Shown here: in pieces, positions 7,656 through 14,867 of the stretch
Layout: every line of letters begins with the position of its first letter
Numbering within the stretch: the first letter of the stretch is position 1
Source: Bacteroidales bacterium UBA4318
Lineage (GTDB): Bacteria; Bacteroidota; Bacteroidia; Bacteroidales; UBA932
Assembly (NCBI GenBank): GCA_002393895.1
Contig: DGUE01000014.1
Span: 1 to 18,707 of the forward strand
Reading direction: 5' to 3'
Length of the DNA stretch: 18,707 bases
Translations under genes and position numbers: made by a program
The notes under the pieces: generated by a model
Told to the model about the DNA's origin: nothing
What the model saw: the letters and a program-made list of their open reading frames with translations, nothing else
The model's database searches: none

Positions 7656-8918
7656 CTATTTGCTGATGTAACGGCGTAAAAAGTCGAGAGCAGACGCTGC
7701 GAAGCGTTCGATATTGCGTCTTCGGTCCCCTTTGTACTGGAATCTTTTGCTCTTTGTTCCATCCGGACCGGATACTCCAACCCATACCGTGCCGGCGGGT
7801 TCACGCTCATCTCCATAGGCATCTGCCCACCCTGTAGTAGCCACTGAAAAAGTGCTGCCGGTGACTCGTCTGACCCCCTCGGCCATGGCCTCGGCCACAG
7901 CGCTGCTGACTATACCTTTTTCTTCAATTATGCTTGCCTTCACGCCAAGTATTTTCTGCTTGATTTCGGGTGCATAGGAGGTTACTGAACCCAGGAAATA
8001 TTCGGATGATCCGGGTACCGTAGTGATTAGATGTGCTATCTCTCCTCCCGTACAGGACTCGGCAACGCTGAGAGTTCTTCCAGATGCCTTCAGGAGGCGC
8101 CCTACAACGGCTTCAATGGTGTCATCCTGCTCGGAGTACAGATTGTCCCCCAGAAGGGGCTTTAGGGCCTCTATACGGGCGTTTACGCGGCTTTCTGTGT
8201 CTTTCCCGGCATCATATACCGAAACGCGCAGGCGCACGCCTGTGAGGGGATTGGGAAGATAGGCCAGGTGCATATCGGCCGGCAGACTGTCTTCCCATGG
8301 GGCGATGAGCTCAGAAAGCGCAGACTCTGCAAGGCCATAAGTCATTATTGTTTTGTGATAAACATTTCCTAGTCTAAAGTGTAGCTTTATGTCATTTATC
8401 ACATCTGGCAAGGCTGCTTCGGTCTCATATGGTACCCCGGGCATTGCATAAAGCACGGCCGTGTGGCCGAAACGCTCGGCAGGGAAGCGGAAAACCATAA
8501 TGGGAGCTGTGCCCCGACGGTTGACAATAACCTCGCAGGTATCCGGCACCAAAGCCTGCTTCAGATTGCTCTCCAACACATCAAGACCTCTGGCTTTCAA
8601 TATCTTATGCACTATGGCTTCCTGCTCTTCATGCTTCACGTATGAGTGGCTTCCGGAGAGTTCGGCAAGCGCATCCTTGGTGATGTCGTCCTTGGTGGGG
8701 CCAAGTCCCCCTGTAGATATGACTATCTCGTTGTTACTGAGCTCATTAGACAGAAGGTTGATGATTTCTGAACGATCGTCGGCAAGGGACAGCATATGGC
8801 TGGTGCGGACGCCTATGGCGCCCAATGCCCTGGAAATCATGGAGGAGTTGGTGTCGACGATCTGTCCGATTAGGATCTCATCGCCGATTGTGCATATTGA
8901 AGCTTTGACCGGATTCAT
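7656..8918 (-). CDS. cinA: CinA-like protein: MoaB/Mog-type N-terminal domain plus PncC-type amidohydrolase domain
   Basis: A 420-residue two-domain CinA. The N-terminal COG1058 domain (about 4-170) has IGDEILIGQIVDTNS and STGGLGPTKDDIT; in characterised relatives it is a pyrophosphatase acting on ADP-ribose or NAD-type substrates. The C-terminal domain (about 262-420) has AESCTGG, with the Ser used by nicotinamide-nucleotide deamidases, then LGSVTSYAPEIKQKILGV. The usual GIAGPxG loop is replaced by GWADAYGDEREP before AGTVWVGV. Both domains are full length, so NMN salvage or NAD housekeeping is likely; the name reflects a competence link known in other bacteria. It lies 17 bases after the XRE gene on the same strand and is probably cotranscribed with it. 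Confidence 0.92.
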   Translation of the reverse strand: MNPVKASICTIGDEILIGQIVDTNSSMISRALGAIGVRTSHMLSLADDRSEIINLLSNELSNNEIVISTGGLGPTKDDITKDALAELSGSHSYVKHEEQEAIVHKILKARGLDVLESNLKQALVPDTCEVIVNRRGTAPIMVFRFPAERFGHTAVLYAMPGVPYETEAALPDVINDIKLHFRLGNVYHKTIMTYGLAESALSELIAPWEDSLPADMHLAYLPNPLTGVRLRVSVYDAGKDTESRVNARIEALKPLLGDNLYSEQDDTIEAVVGRLLKASGRTLSVAESCTGGEIAHLITTVPGSSEYFLGSVTSYAPEIKQKILGVKASIIEEKGIVSSAVAEAMAEGVRRVTGSTFSVATTGWADAYGDEREPAGTVWVGVSGPDGTKSKRFQYKGDRRRNIERFAASALDFLRRYISK

Positions 8919-8935
8919 GAGGTCAAAGATACCAA

Positions 8936-9355
8936 TTATTCTTTTCCGTTGGAATACTCTTCGAATGTTCCATCTGAATAGAACACTGCAATCTTCTTTA
9001 TATATCGTTGATTGGCAAATGATTGAACATTGTTATCTAAAGGAATACTTTTAGTATTGTTGATATCCTCTCCAAACAGCAGTCCTCCGTCGTCCTCTGG
9101 TTGGGGCAGAGAGGACCGGACAGGCTCCTGAGCAGGTTCAGAGGCCGTTTTGTACATACGGCCTTTGCCAGTAATGAACCATTCAATGTTCAGGGCAGGG
9201 TAGTGTTTGGCTAAACTCTCTATGAATTCGAAGCCGGGTTTATTCCTTCCTGCCAGAATATGGGAGATGCTTGCCCTTGCAACATCAATGCTGTCGGCAA
9301 ATTGGGCCTGAGTCAGGTTCTCTGCGTTCAAAAACTGCTGAAGACGTGAATTCAT
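8936..9355 (-). CDS. XRE-family helix-turn-helix regulator
   Basis: A predicted DNA-binding protein of 139 residues. Residues 1-60 form an HTH_XRE domain: LTQAQFADSIDVARASISHILAGRNKPGFEFIESLAKHYP, with IEWFITGKGRMYK following. A Pro/Asp-rich linker leads to a short conserved-looking tail, IKKIAVFYSDGTFEEY. There is no LexA/CI-type protease domain. An upstream ATG at 9412 would add 19 residues but lies upstream of a good promoter (9375-9404), so I choose ATG 9355. Operator-like TTACAAAT/ATTTGTAA repeats overlap the promoter, which suggests autoregulation. It is the first gene of an xre-cinA unit; the regulated targets are unknown. Confidence 0.88.
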   Translation of the reverse strand: MNSRLQQFLNAENLTQAQFADSIDVARASISHILAGRNKPGFEFIESLAKHYPALNIEWFITGKGRMYKTASEPAQEPVRSSLPQPEDDGGLLFGEDINNTKSIPLDNNVQSFANQRYIKKIAVFYSDGTFEEYSNGKE

Positions 9356-9371
9356 AATTCTAAACAAATTT

Positions 9372-9420
9372 TTACAAATGTAAGAATAATATTTGTAATT
9401 GCAAGTGTTCAAATTTGTAA
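9372..9420. promoter_or_regulatory. Operator-like repeats over the xre-cinA promoter
   Basis: TTACAAAT (9372-9379) and ATTTGTAA (9391-9398) form a perfect 8-base inverted repeat with an 11-base spacer. A third copy, ATTTGTAA, is at 9413-9420, exactly 22 bases (about two helical turns) from the second. They overlap the -7 and flank the -33 element. A further ATTTGTAA occurs at 9713-9720 on the queA side. Binding by the XRE protein is inferred. Confidence 0.5.
9375..9404 (-). promoter_or_regulatory. Promoter of xre-cinA
   Basis: On the minus strand, TTG (9404-9402), then 19 bases, then TACATTTG (9382-9375), a full match to the Bacteroidota -33/-7 pattern. The predicted transcription start falls at about 9370, leaving a leader of about 15 bases before ATG 9355. 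Confidence 0.8.
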
Positions 9421-9780
9421 ATGTTAATAGGTCTTTCTTGTAAAAACCATTGAATAAATGTAAAGTATAAAATTAGGCATGATTTAATAATTACCTAATA
9501 ATCAAATAACTAATATAGAATAACAATGTATTGGATAAGGCTTGAGAGCAGATTAGCATATTTTAATGAAGTAAATCCTTCCTTATCCTAGAGTACTAAT
9601 TTATAAATTAATAGTTAAGCAATTGATTTTAAGTTGATTATATATAGTTTATCATTTATATAAGCATTTCTTATGCTACCTTTCTTTTTATTTGTTGATT
9701 TTTGTTAAAAACATTTGTAAACGTTTCAATTCTGTCACTCAAATTTAATAATGTTAATAATCTAATCAGTATTTTGTCGT
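9421..9780. other. AT-rich divergent intergenic region without a recognised gene
   Basis: About 360 bases, markedly AT-richer than the flanking genes. It contains an 8-base inverted repeat (GGATAAGG 9533-9540, CCTTATCC 9581-9588), a weaker one (ATTAGG 9472-9477, CCTAAT 9494-9499), and an ATTTGTAA copy (9713-9720). A 21-codon ORF (9526-9591) spans the first repeat but has no promoter box or homologue I recognise. No tRNA-like or rRNA-like fold was seen. It could hold regulatory DNA or a small RNA. Confidence 0.5.
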
Positions 9781-9796
9781 AGTTTTTGCCTCACGC

Positions 9797-9823
9797 TTTG
9801 ACCAATAAAAATGATTACCTTTG
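9797..9823 (+). promoter_or_regulatory. Promoter of queA
   Basis: TACCTTTG (9816-9823) is a perfect -7 box. TTTG at 9797-9800 is the nearest -33 candidate, but the 15-base spacing is shorter than usual. Only four bases separate the -7 box from ATG 9828, so the mRNA would be leaderless or nearly so. Confidence 0.7.
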
Positions 9824-9827
9824 CACT

Positions 9828-11036
9828 ATGATACCTGATATCAGAATAGAAGACTACAACTATCCGCTCCCGGACGAGCGAATAGCAAAATATCCTCTGC
9901 CTCAAAGAGATTCATCGAAGTTGCTCGTTTATAAAGATGGTATTCCATCAGAGTCTGTTTTCAGAAATTTGCCGGATTTCCTCCCGTCAGGTGCATTGAT
10001 GATATTCAATGATACGCGTGTCGTGCCTGCCCGCATGCACTTCAGGCGTTCTACAGGGGCCCATATCGAAATATTCTGCCTGGAACCTGTCCAGCCAGTT
10101 GAGTATAATCTTAGTTTTGCGGCTACGGAGCACTGCCAGTGGAAATGTGTAATCGGCAATTCAAAGCGCTGGAAAGGGGATATTCTCTCATACGACTGCC
10201 CATCTGGATCAACCCTGGATGCCATGCATCTCAGCGCTTCGCTGGTCTCACTCGATGGTCAGACAGGTGTGGTGGAATTCAGTTGGGAGGGTGGCGAAGC
10301 ATTCTCCAGAGTGCTGGAAGAGTGCGGTCAGGTGCCAATCCCTCCATATCTCAACAGAGAAACCGAGGCTATTGATCTGGAACGTTACCAGACTCTATAT
10401 GCACATATCAGAGGTTCGGTAGCGGCACCTACAGCCGGCCTTCATTTTACTGAAGCTGTGCTTGAAAATATTCGTGCTAAATCCATTGATACTCAAAATG
10501 TTTGTCTGCATGTAGGTGCGGGCACTTTCCTGCCCGTAAAAAGTTCCAGCATAGCCGGACACCCTATGCACCGGGAGCCATTCTCCGTCAGCATAGAGCT
10601 ATTGAAAAAGCTTCGTTCCGGCAACCGTACCTGTGTGGCAGTAGGCACCACGTCGGTCCGAACCCTTGAATCCCTCTTTTATGCAGGTGTGACCATAATC
10701 GAAAAGGGGGCTCCGGAGGATGTCACCCAGTGGGCGCCCTACGAAAGGGATTATCCCTACACCACAGAGGAAGCACTGGACGCAATCATTTCCTACCTAG
10801 AAGCAAATTCTCTGCACGAATTCAAACTTGGCACCCGTATTATCATAGTCCCCGGATTCCAATTCCGAATAGTGGATATGATGGTTACCAATTTCCATCA
10901 GCCGGAAAGTACCCTGATCCTGCTTGTTTCTGCTTTTGTAGGCGGAGATTGGAAAACTATTTATAACTTTGCCCTGGACCGCGGTTTCAGATTCCTGAGC
11001 TACGGTGACAGTTCTTTATTATTCAGACGCGATTAG
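9828..11036 (+). CDS. queA: S-adenosylmethionine:tRNA ribosyltransferase-isomerase
   Basis: Transfers and isomerises the ribosyl group of SAM onto 7-aminomethyl-7-deazaguanine at the tRNA wobble position, giving epoxyqueuosine. The 402-residue product shows the QueA hallmarks: YPLPDERIAKYPLPQRDSSKLL near the start, LMIFNDTRVVPAR, QVPIPPYLNRE, the PTAGLHFT motif, GAGTFLPV, GTTSVRTLES, and MVTNFHQPESTLILLVSAF. An in-frame TTG at 9786 would place the promoter inside the gene, so ATG 9828 is used. The PlsC-like gene begins four bases after its stop, so the two are probably one transcript. Confidence 0.97.
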   Translation: MIPDIRIEDYNYPLPDERIAKYPLPQRDSSKLLVYKDGIPSESVFRNLPDFLPSGALMIFNDTRVVPARMHFRRSTGAHIEIFCLEPVQPVEYNLSFAATEHCQWKCVIGNSKRWKGDILSYDCPSGSTLDAMHLSASLVSLDGQTGVVEFSWEGGEAFSRVLEECGQVPIPPYLNRETEAIDLERYQTLYAHIRGSVAAPTAGLHFTEAVLENIRAKSIDTQNVCLHVGAGTFLPVKSSSIAGHPMHREPFSVSIELLKKLRSGNRTCVAVGTTSVRTLESLFYAGVTIIEKGAPEDVTQWAPYERDYPYTTEEALDAIISYLEANSLHEFKLGTRIIIVPGFQFRIVDMMVTNFHQPESTLILLVSAFVGGDWKTIYNFALDRGFRFLSYGDSSLLFRRD

Positions 11037-11040
11037 CAAT

Positions 11041-12177
11041 ATGGAAGATCTTGAGAATATTCAGCCATATAACGATGAAGAGGCAGTAGCCGCGCTTCAT
11101 AAGCTTGCCAGGCATCCTGCGATGCCCGTTATCAGCAAATACATCTTTCCGGAATTTCCCATTGGCACCCTCAAGCAGATGCTTCTGAACATCAAGGGGG
11201 TGGACGACTTCCAGTACTCGATTGTTGCTAAGGCTGTGAGTGTCATTGTCGGCCGCTCTTCTTCCGGATTCACATATGATGGTGTGGAAAACCTTCGCAA
11301 ACTGGGCGGAAAGTTCCTGGCGGTTTCCAACCACAGGGATATTGTGCTGGATCCTGCGTTGACCCAGTGGATGCTCATGCTAAACAATATCCCCCTCACC
11401 GAAATCTGCGTGGGCAGCAATCTGCTGGCGAACGGGGTGGTGGAGACCCTGCTGAGGTCCAACCGGATGATTACGGTGATACGTGGCATATCCGCCAGGG
11501 AAGTTTACCTGTCGTCGCAGATCCTCTCCAAGTTCATCCGCTCCGAGGTAACTTCCGGAAAGAGTTCGGTATGGATCGCCCAGCGTGAGGGGCGTACAAA
11601 GAATGGCCTGGACCTTACTGAACAGGGCCTGCTCAAGATGTTCGACATGAGCGGGGAAGGGGATTTCAAATCCAATTTCAAGGAACTCAACATAGTTCCC
11701 ATGTCCATATCCTACGAATATGAACCCTGCGATTTCCGCAAGGCGCGCGAAGTTCTTATCAAGGAGGTGTCAGGGGAGTATCACAAAAAGGAAGATGAGG
11801 ACATGCACAGCATCCTCACCGGCCTGCGTCAATGGAAGGGAGGAATTCATCTTTCGGTTGGAGCACCTTTGACCGACAGGGAGATTACGCGCTCTTCGTG
11901 GTATGAGAAAAACGACAGATACCAGGAAATACGCCGTATCCTGGATGAGCGCATTGTGTCTGGATACAAGCTCTGGAAAACCAATTATATGGGGTATGAT
12001 CTGATGACCGGAGGCACCAGGTATTCCGATAAATACACTGCAGAAGACCTTGACAAATTCAAGGAATATACCGAGCATAAACTTGCAAGGGCGGAGCGTA
12101 AACTCGACAAGGCGCGCCTGCGGGACATTTTCTGGCACATTTACGGTAATCCGGTAGTAGCCAAGGAAAAAGAATGA
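11041..12177 (+). CDS. PlsC-like (LPLAT family) acyltransferase
   Basis: Probable membrane-associated glycerophosphate acyltransferase for phospholipid or related lipid synthesis, 378 residues. The acceptor motif is SNHRDIVLDP (H98 to D104). The spacing is H-x5-D rather than the classical NHx4D, although D100 could serve in an H-x-D arrangement. SVWIAQREGRTKNG (with E183-G-R185) corresponds to acyltransferase motif III (the FPEGTRS equivalent). IVPMSISYEYEPCD resembles the fourth motif. The N-terminal 80 residues and the charged C-terminus lie outside the core domain. ATG 11041 is preferred; an upstream ATG at 11005 lies within queA. Substrate (lysophosphatidate or another acceptor) cannot be fixed. 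Confidence 0.82.
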   Translation: MEDLENIQPYNDEEAVAALHKLARHPAMPVISKYIFPEFPIGTLKQMLLNIKGVDDFQYSIVAKAVSVIVGRSSSGFTYDGVENLRKLGGKFLAVSNHRDIVLDPALTQWMLMLNNIPLTEICVGSNLLANGVVETLLRSNRMITVIRGISAREVYLSSQILSKFIRSEVTSGKSSVWIAQREGRTKNGLDLTEQGLLKMFDMSGEGDFKSNFKELNIVPMSISYEYEPCDFRKAREVLIKEVSGEYHKKEDEDMHSILTGLRQWKGGIHLSVGAPLTDREITRSSWYEKNDRYQEIRRILDERIVSGYKLWKTNYMGYDLMTGGTRYSDKYTAEDLDKFKEYTEHKLARAERKLDKARLRDIFWHIYGNPVVAKEKE

Positions 12178-12216
12178 GTATTCATACTCAATGATGCCAC
12201 GTTTTCATTGTTTTTT
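12175..12216 (+). terminator. Possible terminator after the PlsC-like gene
   Basis: TGAGTA-TTCA-TACTCA (12175-12190) begins at the stop codon. It is followed by CAATGA (12189-12194) pairing with TCATTG (12205-12210), which leads straight into six T (12211-12216). Both stems are short and overlap by two bases, so they would be alternative folds. Termination is plausible but weak. Confidence 0.45.
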
Positions 12217-12236
12217 GCATCTTTTTTATAACTTTG
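12208..12236 (+). promoter_or_regulatory. Promoter of the outer-membrane protein/lipoprotein pair
   Basis: TTG (12208-12210), an 18-base spacer, then TAACTTTG (12229-12236), an exact -7 match. The -33 TTG lies in the right arm of the candidate terminator hairpin. The leader to ATG 12274 is about 30 bases. Confidence 0.75.
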
Positions 12237-12273
12237 TAACTTGTTAAGTACGAATAGTTTTAATAACCTCTAT

Positions 12274-13317
12274 ATGAATAAGCTTTCATTTGCTGTTCTT
12301 GCTGCCTCGCTGATGTTCATTCCGGCAGGCATTTCTGCGCAAGAGTTTGACGTTCCCCAGAATCCCCCTGTGGTGCTTGCACCCGAGACCGTGGTTGTAG
12401 ACCCTGTCGAGCCGGCCGCTGAAGAACCTGTGGTCGAGCCAGAAAAGGCGAAGAAGGAGAAAAAGGTCAAGGAGAAGAAGGTTAAAGAAGTAAAAGTAGT
12501 TAAGGAGAAGAAAGTCAAGGGTGAACGCAGCTATGGCCTTGTCAATCATCTTGGCATCGGCGTATATGGCGGTGTGATGGAAGGCCTCGGTGCAACTGTC
12601 GCTGTGCCTCTTGGCGGTCACTTCCAGATCCGCGGCACATATTCGGTGGGTGTTCCTGACCAGGTTTATCCTCTTCAGTATACCGTTCCCGATCTCGGCT
12701 CGCACGATATCAATGGCAAAACCGTTGACTTGAAAGACATTCTTGTAAAGGGTGTCATCCCCGGAGATGCAGCCGGCTATCTGGATATCTATCTTTCCAA
12801 GAAGGGTAGTTTCCACGTCACTGTCGGTATGGCAGGTCTGCTTGCCGGAAACAACTATATCGGCGCAACGGCCGATATCAGCAAGCAGCTCAAGCAGGCT
12901 TTCCCGAACGATGATCCTTCTACACTGTTCGTGAAGCTTGAAGATGATGCCACCGGCGCAAAGGCTGAGATTGCTCCCGATAAGGATGGTATCCTTCATC
13001 TCGATTTGAAGAGCAAGAGCGCCATGAGGCCTTATTTCGGTATTGGCTGGGGTCGCGTATGCAATATCAAGAGCTGGCTGAGCCTAAGTCTTGATCTCGG
13101 CGTCCAGAAGGTGGACGGAATCAGCATTGTCGGCTACGATTCCAAAGGCAAGGAGCAGCAGATCACTTCCGGAATGCTTGATCATAAGGATTCCTTCAAT
13201 GCTCCTGTCGTAGGCCAGATCGACGATCTCGTCGACAAGCTTGCCGCCGGCGAACTTCCTTATCTCAAAGGCTTCATGCCGGTTGTGAAAATAGGTGCCC
13301 AGATCAGGCTTTTCTAA
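12274..13317 (+). CDS. Secreted, probably outer-membrane beta-barrel protein with Lys/Glu-rich spacer
   Basis: Not recognised as a named family. The 347-residue precursor starts with a clear signal peptide (MNKLSFAVLAASLMFIPAGISA, cleavage near residue 22). A Pro/Val/Glu segment (27-55) is followed by a Lys/Glu block of KEKKVKEKKVKEV type (about 56-84). From residue 90 there are alternating hydrophobic strands with Gly and aromatic residues (HLGIGVYGGVMEGLGATVAV, FQIRGTYSVGV, MRPYFGIGWGR, WLSLSLDLGV), and the chain ends in phenylalanine (VKIGAQIRLF), as outer-membrane barrels do. The charged block may cross the periplasm or contact peptidoglycan. ATG 12274 is chosen over TTG 12241 because it begins the signal peptide. 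It lies 28 bases before the lipoprotein gene. Confidence 0.72.
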   Translation: MNKLSFAVLAASLMFIPAGISAQEFDVPQNPPVVLAPETVVVDPVEPAAEEPVVEPEKAKKEKKVKEKKVKEVKVVKEKKVKGERSYGLVNHLGIGVYGGVMEGLGATVAVPLGGHFQIRGTYSVGVPDQVYPLQYTVPDLGSHDINGKTVDLKDILVKGVIPGDAAGYLDIYLSKKGSFHVTVGMAGLLAGNNYIGATADISKQLKQAFPNDDPSTLFVKLEDDATGAKAEIAPDKDGILHLDLKSKSAMRPYFGIGWGRVCNIKSWLSLSLDLGVQKVDGISIVGYDSKGKEQQITSGMLDHKDSFNAPVVGQIDDLVDKLAAGELPYLKGFMPVVKIGAQIRLF

Positions 13318-13345
13318 TTGATAATCAATATAATACATAAAGAAT

Positions 13346-14215
13346 ATGAAACTCTTTTCAAAAATCCTTTTTGTTGCAGCTGCAATGTCTGCTGTAGCAC
13401 TGGTGTCCTGCAACAAGGACAACAAGCCCTCGAATGATGAGCCCGAATTCAAGGCTCCCGAGTATGTTGAGACAGCGAAAAAGATTACCGTCAACAACGT
13501 TGTTCCTACGGCCACAAAGCAGGTCAAGGAAATCGAATTCACCGAAGCCGGTTATGCTATCATTACCTACGTGAAGACAAAGGCTGAGACCGAAGAAGAA
13601 GTCGAAGTTCTCCCTTACACCTATGAGAATGGTGAATACAAGGTTCCCGGATTCGGCACCATCAAGGTTGAAGGCAACACTGTTACCATCACCACTCCCA
13701 CTCAGACCATCAACGCCACAGCAACTGTCTCCAATACTGAGGCTCCTCAGGCTGGTACAACCGCATTCAACCTCTACCGTGCATGGACTCTCTATGATCT
13801 TAAGGTCAGCGTTTCCGGTGGCGATCTGCCCGCTGGTGTCGGCAAGCTCTTCACCTATCCTGTTACCATGGCCAATATCGACAAGTGGCTCAAGGAGCAG
13901 AATGTGAGCGTTCCCGAAGATGTTGTTATCACTAACTACGATATCGTGGACGTAAGCTTCACCAACGAAGGAACCATCCTTATCAACTTCACCAAGGCAG
14001 CTCCCTTCAAGGGCGATTTCAAGCTTAACGGCAAGTCTTTCCACTACGATCTGAACGGTGTCGGCAACTATGTCTTCAATGGCTCCGCAGACGGCACTGT
14101 TGATTTCTACAGCGAAAACGATGTTGATTACTGCAGCTGGGTTGTCAACGGCAAGATCGTGAACGGCAGCAAGACCTACAAGAGCGAAATCACTCTTACT
14201 CTTAAGGAGAAGTAA
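13346..14215 (+). CDS. Hypothetical lipoprotein
   Basis: A 289-residue precursor with an SPII signal: basic MKLFSK, hydrophobic stretch, lipobox L19-V-S-C22. The mature start CNKDNKPSNDEPEF is charged, as in many Bacteroidota lipoproteins exported to the outer membrane. The rest is predicted rich in beta strands with many Thr, Val, Asn and Lys (VTITTPTQTINATATV, YVFNGSADGTVDFYSENDVDY) and has no catalytic motif I know. Codon use is strongly biased to aac, aag and gtt/gct, suggesting high expression. No promoter box is visible in the 28-base gap after the outer-membrane protein gene, so they are probably cotranscribed and may form a surface complex. A strong terminator follows. Confidence 0.75.
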   Translation: MKLFSKILFVAAAMSAVALVSCNKDNKPSNDEPEFKAPEYVETAKKITVNNVVPTATKQVKEIEFTEAGYAIITYVKTKAETEEEVEVLPYTYENGEYKVPGFGTIKVEGNTVTITTPTQTINATATVSNTEAPQAGTTAFNLYRAWTLYDLKVSVSGGDLPAGVGKLFTYPVTMANIDKWLKEQNVSVPEDVVITNYDIVDVSFTNEGTILINFTKAAPFKGDFKLNGKSFHYDLNGVGNYVFNGSADGTVDFYSENDVDYCSWVVNGKIVNGSKTYKSEITLTLKEK

Positions 14216-14236
14216 TTCCGTTGCTTAAACGAATCG

Positions 14237-14265
14237 GGCGGGCACTTCGGTGTCCGCCTTTTTTT
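14237..14265 (+). terminator. Rho-independent terminator after the lipoprotein gene
   Basis: GGCGGGCAC (14237-14245), a TTCG tetraloop (14246-14249), GTGTCCGCC (14250-14258; one G-T wobble), then seven T (14259-14265). A textbook intrinsic terminator. Its T-tract is separated by one base from the folE -7 box. Confidence 0.95.
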
Positions 14266-14266
14266 G

Positions 14267-14274
14267 TATCTTTG
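14267..14274 (+). promoter_or_regulatory. -7 promoter element of folE, abutting a terminator
   Basis: TATCTTTG is an exact TAnnTTTG match. The ATG of folE is only four bases later, so the transcript should be leaderless or nearly so. The -33 region would fall inside the terminator hairpin, and no clear TTG is present there. Confidence 0.75.
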
Positions 14275-14278
14275 CGGT

Positions 14279-14866
14279 ATGGCTTACAAGAGTATAGATC
14301 AGTATGACCCCAAGGTGACGGAGCAGCTCTCTGCCCACGTTAAGGAAATCCTCCGTCTGATAGGGGAGGACAGTAGTAGGGAAGGCCTTCTGAAGACGCC
14401 TGAGCGCGTTGCAAAGGCTCTGCAGTTCCTTACCAAGGGATATGGCGAGAATGGCGCAGAAATCATCGAATCCGCTCTATTCGAAGAGGATTACAAGCAC
14501 ATGGTGGTGGTAAAGGATATTGAGCTGTTCTCAATGTGCGAACATCACATGATGCCCTTTATCGGCAAAGCTCACGTGGCCTATATTCCTGATGGCAAGA
14601 TTACCGGCCTGAGCAAGATAGCCAGGGTAGTGGAGACCTATGCCCGCCGGCTGCAGGTGCAGGAGCGCCTCACGGAACAGATCCGGGACTGCATACAGAA
14701 TACTCTCCATCCTTTGGGTGTTGCTGTCGTGATAGAGGCTATGCACACCTGCATGAGCATGAGGGGAGTACAAAAAACCAACGCCGTAACAACGACGTCG
14801 GCTTTTTCAGGAGTGTTCCTTGCTTCGGCCCGAACCAGAAACGAATTCCTGGGCCTTATCAAGTAG
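14279..14866 (+). CDS. folE: GTP cyclohydrolase I
   Basis: Converts GTP to 7,8-dihydroneopterin triphosphate, the first step of folate/pterin synthesis and, in many bacteria, of the queuosine precursor made for QueA-dependent modification. The 195-residue product has [12 protein letters not shown], zinc-site [30 protein letters not shown], and [23 protein letters not shown], which holds the third zinc-ligand region and active-site residues of the type IA enzyme. An in-frame TTG at 14264 lies in the terminator/promoter and is rejected. The stop codon is separated by one base from the end of the convergent mscS-like gene. Confidence 0.97.
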   Translation: MAYKSIDQYDPKVTEQLSAHVKEILRLIGEDSSREGLLKTPERVAKALQFLTKGYGENGAEIIESALFEEDYKHMVVVKDIELFSMCEHHMMPFIGKAHVAYIPDGKITGLSKIARVVETYARRLQVQERLTEQIRDCIQNTLHPLGVAVVIEAMHTCMSMRGVQKTNAVTTTSAFSGVFLASARTRNEFLGLIK

Positions 14867-14867
14867 C

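Noticed and set aside
9356..9412. 19-residue N-terminal extension of the XRE regulator
   Set aside because: The added codons overlap the -7 box and lie upstream of the predicted transcription start.
9421..9780. AT-rich gap considered as a replication origin, att site or CRISPR leader
   Set aside because: No DnaA-box cluster, no tRNA-derived direct repeat, and no regularly spaced repeats are seen.
12480..12530. Lys-rich KEKKVKE repeats considered as a DNA-binding histone-like tail
   Set aside because: The protein has a signal peptide and a barrel-like C-terminal domain, so an envelope spacer is more likely.
12286..12999. 237-codon minus-strand ORF opposite the outer-membrane protein gene
   Set aside because: The plus strand has a promoter, a signal peptide and a barrel-like protein; the antisense frame has none of these.
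13358..14044. 228-codon minus-strand ORF opposite the lipoprotein gene
   Set aside because: It arises from strong codon bias on the plus strand; no start signals or known motifs.
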